Shown one piece after another: positions 16,851-24,521 of a stretch of 64,000 nucleotides of DNA. The DNA lies in contig NZ_SLYA01000001.1 in the NCBI RefSeq assembly GCF_004340965.1, positions 1,054,001-1,118,000 of the forward strand. The letters are read 5' to 3'. The notes beneath the pieces were generated by a model. The model worked only from the letters and a program-made list of their open reading frames with translations, was not told the DNA's origin and made no database searches. Within the stretch, counting starts at the first letter, position 1; each line of letters starts with the position of its first letter. Source of the DNA: Sphingomonas sp. PP-CE-1A-559. Lineage in GTDB: Bacteria; Pseudomonadota; Alphaproteobacteria; Sphingomonadales; Sphingomonadaceae. The translations under genes were made by a program, and so were the position numbers.

Positions 16851-19547
16851 ATGACCACGACCACCTCCACCTCCACCTCTTTCGTCAACATCGGCGAGCG
16901 CACCAACGTCACCGGTTCGGCGCGTTTCAAGAAGCTGATCATGGCGGGCGACTACCCTGCCGCGGTCGAGGTTGCGCGCCAGCAGGTCGAGAGCGGCGCG
17001 CAGGTGCTTGACGTCAACATGGACGAGGGGCTGCTCGACGCGCACCACGCGATGACGACGTTCCTGAAACTGATCGCCGCGGAACCCGATATCGCGCGCA
17101 TCCCGTTCATGGTCGACAGCTCGAAATGGAGCGTGATCGAGGCCGGGCTGAAGTGCGTCAGCGGCAAGCCGATCGTCAATTCGATCAGCATGAAGGAGGG
17201 CGAAGAGCAGTTCCTGGCGCAGGCTCGCAAGTGCATGGCGTACGGTGCGGCCGTCGTCGTGATGGCGTTCGACGAGGTCGGGCAGGCGGACACCAAGGAG
17301 CGCAAGGTCGAGATCTGCGAGCACGCGTACAAGCTGCTCGTCGGCATCGGCTTCCCGCCCGAGGACATCATCTTCGATCCCAACGTCTTCGCGGTCGCGA
17401 CGGGAATCGAGGAGCACAACAACTACGGCGTCGACTTCATCGAGGCGTGCAAGGAGATCAAGGCGCGCTGTCCGCATGTCCATATCTCGGGCGGGCTGTC
17501 GAACTTCAGCTTCTCGTTCCGCGGCAACGAGCCCGTGCGCCGGGCGATGCACAGCGTGTTCCTGTACTACGCGATCCCCGCGGGCATGGACATGGCGATC
17601 GTCAACGCCGGCCAGCTCGACATCTACGACGACATCGATCCCGAACTGCGCCAGGCGGTCGAGGACGTCGTGCTCAACACCGATCCCGAGGCTGGCGACA
17701 GGCTGGTCGCGCTGGCCGAACGCTATCGCGGCACCGACGTGGTCGCGGAGAAGGCGGCGGCGGAATGGCGCTCGCTGGGCGTCAACAAGCGGCTCGAATA
17801 TGCGCTGGTCAAGGGCATCGACCTGCACGTCGTCGAGGATACCGAGGAAGCGCGGCTGATCATCGCGGGCAATGGCGGGCGTCCGATCGAGGTGATCGAA
17901 GGCCCGCTGATGGACGGCATGAACGTCGTCGGCGACCTGTTCGGATCGGGCAAGATGTTCCTGCCGCAGGTCGTGAAGTCGGCGCGCGTGATGAAGAAGG
18001 CGGTCGCGCATTTGCTGCCGTATATCGAGGCGGCCAAGGAGCCCGGCGCGCGCGGCAAGGGCAAGATCATCATGGCGACCGTCAAGGGCGACGTGCACGA
18101 TATCGGCAAGAACATCGTCGGCGTGGTACTCCAGTGCAACGGCTTCGATGTGGTCGATCTCGGTGTCATGGTGCCCTGGTCGAAGATCCTGGAGTCTGCG
18201 AACGAGAACGATGCGGACATGATCGGGCTTTCGGGGCTGATCACGCCGAGCCTCGACGAAATGGTGACGGTGGCCGAGGAGATGAAGCGGGCAGGCATGA
18301 CGATGCCGCTGCTGATCGGCGGCGCGACGACGTCCAAGGTGCATACGGCCCTCAGGATTGCGCCCGCGTATGACGGCCCAGTGGTGCATGTGCTCGATGC
18401 GAGCCGTGCGGTGGGTGTCGCGTCGACCTTGGTGTCGGACACGATCCGCGACGAGTTCGTGACGAAGACCGCGGACGAATACGAGGCGGTGCGGATCTCG
18501 CGCGCGAACAAGGGGCAGAGCGAGTTGCTCCCGCTGGAGACGGCGCGCGCGCGCGGGTTCGTGGCGGACTTCGCGATGAAGCCGCCTGCGCCTGTAAAGC
18601 CTGGCGTGCATGTGTTTTCGGATTGGGACCTGTCGGATCTGCGCGACTATATCGACTGGACGCCGTTCTTCCGCGCGTGGGAGTTGGCGGGGAACTTCCC
18701 GGCGATCCTGACCGACAAGGTCGTCGGGGAGAGTGCGAGTTCGCTGTATGCGGATGCGCAGGCGATGCTCGACACGATCGTCGCGGAGAAATGGCTGACC
18801 CCGCGTGGGGTGGCTGGGTTGTGGCCGGCGCGCCGCGAGGGCGATGACGTGGTTCTTTTCCCCTCCCGCTTGCGGGAGGGGTCAGGGGAGGGGCGTGCCG
18901 CACAAGAAGGCCCTTCCCCGACCCTTCCCGCAAGCGGAAAGGGGGCAGAAGACGAGGTCCGTCTCCCCATGCTGCGCCAGCAGATCGCCAAGCGCGAGGG
19001 CCGCGCGAACATGTGTCTTGCCGATTTCGTCGACACGCAGGACGACTGGTTCGGCGGCTTCGCGATCGGCATCCACGGGATCGACCCGCACATCGCCCGC
19101 TTCAAGGCGGACAACGACGACTACAACGACATCCTGCTGAAGGCGCTCGCCGACCGCTTCGCCGAAGCCTTCGCCGAACGTCTCCACAAGCACGTCCGCA
19201 CCGATCTGTGGGGGTATGCGCCCGACGAGCAGCTTACCAACGAGGCGATGATCAAGGAGCAATATCGCGGGATCCGCCCGGCGCCGGGTTACCCCGCGTG
19301 CCCGGACCACAGCCTCAAGCCGATCCTGTTCGACCTGCTCGACGCGCCGACCGCGACCGGGCTGGAGCTGACCGAGAGCTTCGCGATGTTCCCAACCGCG
19401 GCGGTCTCAGGGTTCTATTTCGGCCACCCGCAGGCAGAGTATTTCGGCGTGGCCCGTGTTGGCCGAGACCAGCTCGAGGATTATGCGGCACGACGTGGCG
19501 CCGACCTGAAGACCGCCGAACGCTGGCTTCGGCCTAACCTGGATTGA
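16851..19547 (+). CDS. metH: cobalamin-dependent methionine synthase, folate/B12/activation modules (split MetH, part 2)
   Basis: An 898-residue protein that methylates homocysteine bound by the MetH1 module. Order: methyl-THF-binding barrel (about 10-265, [16 protein letters not shown]), B12 cap, B12 domain with the cobalt-ligand motif DVHDIGKN (His near 416), and a C-terminal activation domain binding S-adenosylmethionine ([13 protein letters not shown]). The activation domain is interrupted at about residues 670-698 by an in-frame peptide ([11 protein letters not shown]...PTLPASGK) encoded by a REP element. No stop or shift results, so the protein is probably functional with an extra loop. 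The ATG at 16851 lies just past another REP element. Confidence 0.94.
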   Translation: MTTTTSTSTSFVNIGERTNVTGSARFKKLIMAGDYPAAVEVARQQVESGAQVLDVNMDEGLLDAHHAMTTFLKLIAAEPDIARIPFMVDSSKWSVIEAGLKCVSGKPIVNSISMKEGEEQFLAQARKCMAYGAAVVVMAFDEVGQADTKERKVEICEHAYKLLVGIGFPPEDIIFDPNVFAVATGIEEHNNYGVDFIEACKEIKARCPHVHISGGLSNFSFSFRGNEPVRRAMHSVFLYYAIPAGMDMAIVNAGQLDIYDDIDPELRQAVEDVVLNTDPEAGDRLVALAERYRGTDVVAEKAAAEWRSLGVNKRLEYALVKGIDLHVVEDTEEARLIIAGNGGRPIEVIEGPLMDGMNVVGDLFGSGKMFLPQVVKSARVMKKAVAHLLPYIEAAKEPGARGKGKIIMATVKGDVHDIGKNIVGVVLQCNGFDVVDLGVMVPWSKILESANENDADMIGLSGLITPSLDEMVTVAEEMKRAGMTMPLLIGGATTSKVHTALRIAPAYDGPVVHVLDASRAVGVASTLVSDTIRDEFVTKTADEYEAVRISRANKGQSELLPLETARARGFVADFAMKPPAPVKPGVHVFSDWDLSDLRDYIDWTPFFRAWELAGNFPAILTDKVVGESASSLYADAQAMLDTIVAEKWLTPRGVAGLWPARREGDDVVLFPSRLREGSGEGRAAQEGPSPTLPASGKGAEDEVRLPMLRQQIAKREGRANMCLADFVDTQDDWFGGFAIGIHGIDPHIARFKADNDDYNDILLKALADRFAEAFAERLHKHVRTDLWGYAPDEQLTNEAMIKEQYRGIRPAPGYPACPDHSLKPILFDLLDAPTATGLELTESFAMFPTAAVSGFYFGHPQAEYFGVARVGRDQLEDYAARRGADLKTAERWLRPNLD
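18860..18945. repeat. REP-like element inserted in frame inside metH2
   Basis: CCCCTCCCGCTTGCGGGAGG and CCCTTCCCGCAAGCGGAAAG are the two hairpin ends, with GGTCAGGGGAGGGGC and CCCTTCCCCGACCC inside. It is the same family as the elements at 15552-15655 and 43364-43470. It keeps the reading frame and adds roughly 29 residues to the activation domain. Confidence 0.9.
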
Positions 19548-19575
19548 AGGCCCTTCCCCGACGGGAAAGGGCCTT
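19547..19575. terminator. convergent hairpin, probable bidirectional terminator
   Basis: AAGGCCCTTCCCC and GGGAAAGGGCCTT pair over about 12 bp with a 4-base loop, starting at the last base of the metH2 stop. It separates the methionine operon from the convergent aldehyde dehydrogenase. There is no strong T-run, so termination efficiency is uncertain. Confidence 0.55.
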
Positions 19576-19580
19576 GGAGG

Positions 19581-21041
19581 TTACGCCCCCGCTTCGGCCG
19601 GCTTTCCCTGGCGCACGTCACCCGGCAGGCCGGTGATCGTCTTCACCTCCATGAAGTCGGTCAGGCCATAGCGCCCGTTCTCGCGACCATTGCCCGACTG
19701 CTTGTAGCCGCCGAACGGCGCGCCGATGTCCGGGCTCCACGAGTTGATCGTCACCAGCCCCGCGCGCAACTTCGGTGCGACCTTGGCAGCCGCTGCCGGA
19801 TCACCCGAGATCGTCGCCGACAGCCCGTATTCGGTCGCGTTGGCAATACGGATCCCCTCGTCCTGATCGGTATACGACGTGATCGTCGCAACCGGTCCGA
19901 ATGTCTCTTCCTGCGCGATCCGCATGTCCGGACGCACGTCGGTGAACAGCGTCGGCTGGATGTAATACCCCGCATTACGCCCGTCCGGACGCCCGACGCC
20001 GCCGGTCACCAGCGTGGCGCCTTCGTCGATCGCCGACTGGATCAGCCCCTGGATCTTGTCGAACTGCGCCTTGTTGACGACCGGGCCGATGTGCTGGCCC
20101 ATCTCGGCGGGATCGCCGACCTTGGTCTGTTCCATCATCGATTTCACGATCTCGGTAGCCTCGGTGACCTGGCTCGCGTGGACTAGCAGGCGGGTAGGTG
20201 CGATGCAGCTCTGCCCCGAATTGGCCAGCACGCCGGCCACCGTCGGCGGCAGCACGGCGGCTAGATCGGAGCCTTCGAGCACAAGGTTCGCTGCCTTGCC
20301 GCCAAGCTCCTGATGCACCCGCTTCACGGTCGGTGCTGCCGCCAAAGCCACCGCAATTCCGGCCCGTGTCGAGCCAGTGAAGCTCACCATGTCGACGTGG
20401 CGATGCGCGCACAATGCTGCGCCCACGCCTGGACCGTCACCGTTGATCAGGTTGAACACCCCCGCCGGCACGCCTGCCGCATCCATGATCTCCGCCAGGA
20501 TCACCGCGCACGAGGGCGCTTCCTCGGACGGCTTCAGGATCATCGTGTCGCCGGCAGCAAGTGCAGGGGCGACCTTCGCGCAGATCTGATTCAGCGGCCA
20601 GTTCCACGGCGTGATCATCGCCACGACGCCGAGCGGCTCGTGCACCACGGTCGCCTTGCCGATCGTTTCGGAGAACTCGAACGCCGCCAGCGCCTTCGCG
20701 GTCGCGGAGAAATGCGCGAGTCCGGTGGGCGCCTGCGCCATCGAGGCGAGCGCCATCGGCGCGCCCATCTCCTGCGACATCGCCTTTGCCAGATCGGGCA
20801 TCCGCGCCTTGTACTCGGTCATGATGCGGCCGAGCACGTCGAGGCGCTCCTGGACGCTGGTCTGGCTCCAGCTTTCGAACGCGGCGCGGGCCGCAGCCAC
20901 GGCCTTGTCGACATCGGCGGCGGTGCCCAGCGTGATCTCGGTGCACGGCTGCTCGGTCGACGGGTCGATCACCTGATAGACGGTGCCGCCCTCACTATCG
21001 ACCCAAGCGCCGTCAATATACTGCTGCAAATAGCTTTTCAT
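19581..21041 (-). CDS. NAD(P)-dependent aldehyde dehydrogenase
   Basis: A 486-residue ALDH-superfamily enzyme oxidising an aldehyde to its acid. It shows the PWNWPL motif (146-150), FTGST (221-225), catalytic E245 in HQELGGK and C279 in NSGQSCIAPTR. The ATG at 21041 (MKSYLQQYIDGAW) has AGAGG upstream and gives a normal family length; an extension to 21110 looks non-homologous. It diverges from the quinone oxidoreductase across 106 bp. Substrate unknown. Confidence 0.92.
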   Translation of the reverse strand: MKSYLQQYIDGAWVDSEGGTVYQVIDPSTEQPCTEITLGTAADVDKAVAAARAAFESWSQTSVQERLDVLGRIMTEYKARMPDLAKAMSQEMGAPMALASMAQAPTGLAHFSATAKALAAFEFSETIGKATVVHEPLGVVAMITPWNWPLNQICAKVAPALAAGDTMILKPSEEAPSCAVILAEIMDAAGVPAGVFNLINGDGPGVGAALCAHRHVDMVSFTGSTRAGIAVALAAAPTVKRVHQELGGKAANLVLEGSDLAAVLPPTVAGVLANSGQSCIAPTRLLVHASQVTEATEIVKSMMEQTKVGDPAEMGQHIGPVVNKAQFDKIQGLIQSAIDEGATLVTGGVGRPDGRNAGYYIQPTLFTDVRPDMRIAQEETFGPVATITSYTDQDEGIRIANATEYGLSATISGDPAAAAKVAPKLRAGLVTINSWSPDIGAPFGGYKQSGNGRENGRYGLTDFMEVKTITGLPGDVRQGKPAEAGA

Positions 21042-21147
21042 CGTGCCTCTCCGCATCTTGTCTTGCGCAGGAATGGGCTCGCCGGAGATCGGTTGCAACC
21101 CGAAACGCATGCCGTAGGTTGACCGGGAAATTCATCAGGAGGCCGGC

Positions 21148-22122
21148 ATGGCGAGAGTGGCATTCATCGAGAAGACCGGCGGCCCCGAGGTCATCCAGTG
21201 GCGCGACGTCGAACTGCCGCCGCCGGGCAAGGGCGAGGTCTGGATGTGGAACACCGCGGTCGGGCTGAACTATATCGACACCTACCACCGCAGCGGCGTG
21301 TATCCGATCGACATGCCCTCGGGGCTCGGCAGCGAGGCGGCGGGCGTGGTGATGGCGGTCGGGGAAGGTGTGACCGAGTTTGCGCCCGGCGACCGGGTCG
21401 GCACCTTCGGCCCTTCGCGCGGGGCCTATGCAACCGAGCGCAACGTGTCCGCGAGCCAGTTGTTCAAGCTCCCCGACACGCTCGACGACCAGACCGCCGC
21501 GGCGATCCTGCTCAAGGGCGCCACCGCCGAATTCCTGGTCGAGCGCTGCGCCAAGGTGCAGGCGGGCCAGACCGTGCTCGTCCACGCGGCGGCGGGTGGG
21601 GTAGGCCACATCCTCGTCGGCTGGCTGAAAGCGATCGGCGCGACCGTCATCGCCAGCGTCGGCAGCGAGGACAAGGCGGCACGGACGCGGAAAGCCGGTG
21701 CCGATCACGTCATCCTCCACAAGTCCGAGGACATCGCCGCGCGAGTTCGCGAGATCACGGATGGGAAGGGGGTGCCTGTGGTCCTCGACGGTGTTGGTCG
21801 TGCGACGTGGGACGCGTCGCTGGATAGCGCGGCCAGGCGGGGGCTGATCGTCAGCTACGGCAATGCGGGCGGCGTGGTCGACGGCGTCAACATCGGCGTC
21901 CTTGCGCGGAAGGGCTCGCTGTTCGTGACGCGGCCGACGCTGTTCGATTACTACGTCACGCCGGAGGAAAGGCAGGCCGGCATCGCCCGCCTGTTCGCAA
22001 TGCTCGACAACGGCGCGGTCACGCCGGAGATCGGCCGGACCTTTCCGCTCGAAGAGGCTGCCGCCGCCCATCGCGCGATCGAGGCGGGTGAGACTTCGGG
22101 GAGCACGATCCTGCTGCCGTAA
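21148..22122 (+). CDS. NADPH:quinone oxidoreductase (zinc-free MDR family)
   Basis: A 324-residue medium-chain reductase of the QOR type. It has GPEVIQWRDVELPPPGKGEV, YIDTYHRSGVYP, the nucleotide motif VHAAAGGVGHILVGWLK (about 148-164) and no zinc-ligand cysteines. It is expected to reduce quinones or enones with NADPH. The ATG at 21148 follows AGGAGG. It is transcribed away from the aldehyde dehydrogenase, and the pair may serve carbonyl detoxification; that is inference. Confidence 0.9.
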   Translation: MARVAFIEKTGGPEVIQWRDVELPPPGKGEVWMWNTAVGLNYIDTYHRSGVYPIDMPSGLGSEAAGVVMAVGEGVTEFAPGDRVGTFGPSRGAYATERNVSASQLFKLPDTLDDQTAAAILLKGATAEFLVERCAKVQAGQTVLVHAAAGGVGHILVGWLKAIGATVIASVGSEDKAARTRKAGADHVILHKSEDIAARVREITDGKGVPVVLDGVGRATWDASLDSAARRGLIVSYGNAGGVVDGVNIGVLARKGSLFVTRPTLFDYYVTPEERQAGIARLFAMLDNGAVTPEIGRTFPLEEAAAAHRAIEAGETSGSTILLP

Positions 22123-22136
22123 CTGGTGGGCGCGTA

Positions 22137-22321
22137 CGCGAAGGCGCAAAGAAGATTTGTTCGCGCGGAGACGCGGAGACGCGGAGGTGTTGCGGGCGGT
22201 ACGGGCGTCTCGTTCATCATCTTGCGGCGATGATGAAGGGGACCGTTGGTCCCGGAGAACTCTCCGCGTCTCCGCGTCTCCGCGTGAACCCATTCTTCTC
22301 GTCTCTTCGCGCCTTCGCGTG
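22137..22321. repeat. long imperfect inverted repeat with nested hairpins
   Basis: Arms of about 50-60 bp (22137-22187 and 22261-22321) contain CGCGAAGGCGC and three tandem CGCGGAGA units, mirrored as TCTCCGCG units and GCGCCTTCGCG. The 73-bp spacer itself holds two perfect small hairpins, TTCATCAT...ATGATGAA and GGGACCGTTGGTCCC. It occupies most of the 315-bp gap between the quinone oxidoreductase and the response regulator; no gene is visible there. Confidence 0.8.
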
Positions 22322-22437
22322 AATCAATACAACGCTTCCGCTAGGCGACGGACGGCGTTGTAGCCTCAGGCCGACGCCGCAAGACGCTTGTACGCGCGAC
22401 GATCCACGATAGGACAGATGCTTGCCCGAGTGAGACC

Positions 22438-23121
22438 GTGATGAGCCTGAACATTCTGCTGGTCGAGGACGATGCCGTGTTCGCGCAGGCGATGGCCGAG
22501 GAGCTGCGCGGGTTCGATCACGCGGTGACCGTGGCGCCGGATGGCCGAGACGCACTCGCCGCGGTGGATAGCCAGGCGTTCGACGCGGTGATCCTCGATC
22601 GGATGCTCCCGAAGATCGACGGCATCTCCGTGCTGGAGCGGCTGCGGAGCGCGAACATCACGATGCCGGTCATCATGCTCAGCGCGCTCGGCCGCTCGGT
22701 CGAGAAGGTCGAGGGGCTGGAGGCGGGCGCGGACGACTATGTGGTCAAGCCGATCGCCGCGGTCGAACTGAACGCACGCCTGCTTGCCTTGATGCGCGGG
22801 CGCGGCTGGACCGGTAGTGCGGGCGACACGATCCACGCCGGCGATATCGTCGTCAGCCCGACCAAGTTCCGCGCGTGGCGCGACGGCATCGCGCTCGATC
22901 TCGGCAAGCTGGAGTTCAAGCTGCTCGCCGAGTTCGTCGCCAATGCCGATGCGGTACTGACGCGCGCGATGCTGGTCGAGCGGGTCTGGGGGTACGACTT
23001 CGCACCGACCACCAACATCGTCGACGTCTATGTCCGCCACCTGCGCGTGAAACTGACCGCGGCGGGCGGCGACGATCCCATCCGCACGGTGCGCGGCGTC
23101 GGATACATGCTGCGCGGATGA
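22438..23121 (+). CDS. OmpR-family response regulator
   Basis: A 227-residue DNA-binding regulator. The receiver domain has the acidic pair EDD near residues 10-12, phosphoacceptor aspartate in VILDRMLPKIDG, threonine/serine in IMLSALG and lysine in VVKPI. The C-terminal winged helix ends RHLRVKLTAAGGDDPIRTVRGVGYML. The start is GTG at 22438 or ATG at 22441. It overlaps the sensor kinase gene by four bases. Genes controlled are unknown. Confidence 0.93.
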   Translation: MMSLNILLVEDDAVFAQAMAEELRGFDHAVTVAPDGRDALAAVDSQAFDAVILDRMLPKIDGISVLERLRSANITMPVIMLSALGRSVEKVEGLEAGADDYVVKPIAAVELNARLLALMRGRGWTGSAGDTIHAGDIVVSPTKFRAWRDGIALDLGKLEFKLLAEFVANADAVLTRAMLVERVWGYDFAPTTNIVDVYVRHLRVKLTAAGGDDPIRTVRGVGYMLRG

Positions 23122-24458
23122 CGCGCCTCCGATCGCTGCGCGCGTTGACGCTGGCGTTCCTGATCGCGTTCCTCGTCGCGACGCTCGGCACCGGGTTCGC
23201 GATCTACACCGCGACGCAAGGCACGATCGAGCGACTGGTCGATCGCCGTATCCTGGTCGTGAGCGATGCCGCCGCCGGCATTTCCGGCGACCGCAGCCCC
23301 GAAGAACTCGTCCGGCGGATCAACGCCGCGACCCGCGAGCGTGATACCGGCGATATCGGCTTCCTCCTGCTCGACGCGACCGGTCGCAGGCTCGGCGGCA
23401 ACATCGCCTTGCCGCGCCGCCTGCCGATGGGCTTCTCGACGGTCGCGCTGAAGGACCAGATCGCGGGACTGTCCGCCGGGCGTGCGCTGGTCCGCGATGT
23501 CGGGCACGGCATGACGCTGGTGACGATCGCCGAGACCGAACCGTTCGACGACTATAATGCGGCACGTGTCCGGATCTACCTCATCGGCTTCGGATCGATC
23601 CTGCTGGTCGTCATCGGTGGCCTGCTGTTCTTCGTCATCACGATCGGGCGGCGTATCGGCGAGACCCGGCGGACGGTCGACGCGATCATCGACGGTGACA
23701 TGTCGCGACGCGTACCGGTCGATCGATCGGGCGGCGAGTTCGCGCATCAGGCGATGGCCTTCAACCGCATGCTCGACCGTATTGCGGAGTTGATGGTCGG
23801 TATCAGCAACGTCTCCAACGATATCGCGCACGATCTTCGCACGCCCTTGGCACGCTTGCGCAGCCAGTTGGCACTGGCGTTGCGTCGGGCCCAGACGGAC
23901 AGCCAGCGCGATGATCTGGAAACCGCGATCGCGATGAGCGACGAACTGCTCGAGATGTTCGCGGCGATGCTGCGGATCGCCGAGATCGAAGGCGGCGATC
24001 GGCGCGCGGCGTTCGCGGCGCTTGATCTGGCGGCGCTGGCCGAAGAGATCGCGACGATGATGCAGCCGGTAGTCGCCGATGGCGACCGGACGCTGACGCT
24101 GAAAACATCGCCCGTGGCCGAGATCGTCGGCGATCGCCAACTGCTCGGCCAGATGCTCGTGAACCTCATCGAGAACGCGCTCCGCCACACCCCACCCGGC
24201 ACCCTCATCGAGATCGGCGTCACGACTACCGGCAAGACTGCCACGCTCACGGTGACCGATACCGGCCCCGGCATTCCGGAGAATCAGCGCAAGCTGGCGT
24301 TGCGGCGGTTCGGGCGGCTCGACGCCAGCCGCCACGACGAAGGGCATGGTCTCGGCCTGCCCCTGATCCAGGCGATAGTCCGGCTTCACCGCGGCACTAT
24401 CCTGCTCGAAGACGCCGCCCCCGGACTGCGCGTCGTCATTGCCCTACCTGGGGGCTGA
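23118..24458 (+). CDS. sensor histidine kinase
   Basis: A 446-residue membrane kinase, partner of the preceding regulator. Two transmembrane helices (about 8-30 and 155-178) enclose a periplasmic sensing region of about 125 residues. Then come HAMP (about 180-232), the H-box SNDIAHDLRTPLARL, N-box MLVNLIENALRHTPPG and DTGPGIPENQ. The ATG overlaps the regulator stop (ATGA). The signal sensed cannot be deduced. Confidence 0.93.
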   Translation: MTRLRSLRALTLAFLIAFLVATLGTGFAIYTATQGTIERLVDRRILVVSDAAAGISGDRSPEELVRRINAATRERDTGDIGFLLLDATGRRLGGNIALPRRLPMGFSTVALKDQIAGLSAGRALVRDVGHGMTLVTIAETEPFDDYNAARVRIYLIGFGSILLVVIGGLLFFVITIGRRIGETRRTVDAIIDGDMSRRVPVDRSGGEFAHQAMAFNRMLDRIAELMVGISNVSNDIAHDLRTPLARLRSQLALALRRAQTDSQRDDLETAIAMSDELLEMFAAMLRIAEIEGGDRRAAFAALDLAALAEEIATMMQPVVADGDRTLTLKTSPVAEIVGDRQLLGQMLVNLIENALRHTPPGTLIEIGVTTTGKTATLTVTDTGPGIPENQRKLALRRFGRLDASRHDEGHGLGLPLIQAIVRLHRGTILLEDAAPGLRVVIALPGG

Positions 24459-24461
24459 AAC

Positions 24462-24500
24462 GACGAAACCCGGACAGGCTCGACGCCGGTCCGGGTTCGT
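24462..24500. terminator. bidirectional hairpin terminator
   Basis: CGAAACCCGGAC and GTCCGGGTTCG pair over 11-12 bp around a 14-base loop, followed on the plus strand by TCTTTCT. It lies between the histidine kinase and the convergent TonB receptor gene. Confidence 0.75.
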
Positions 24501-24521
24501 CTTTCTACACGGTCACCGCGA

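Noticed and set aside
16800..18611. A 603-codon frame antisense to metH2.
   Set aside because: No start signal and no recognisable domain; the plus strand encodes conserved MetH.
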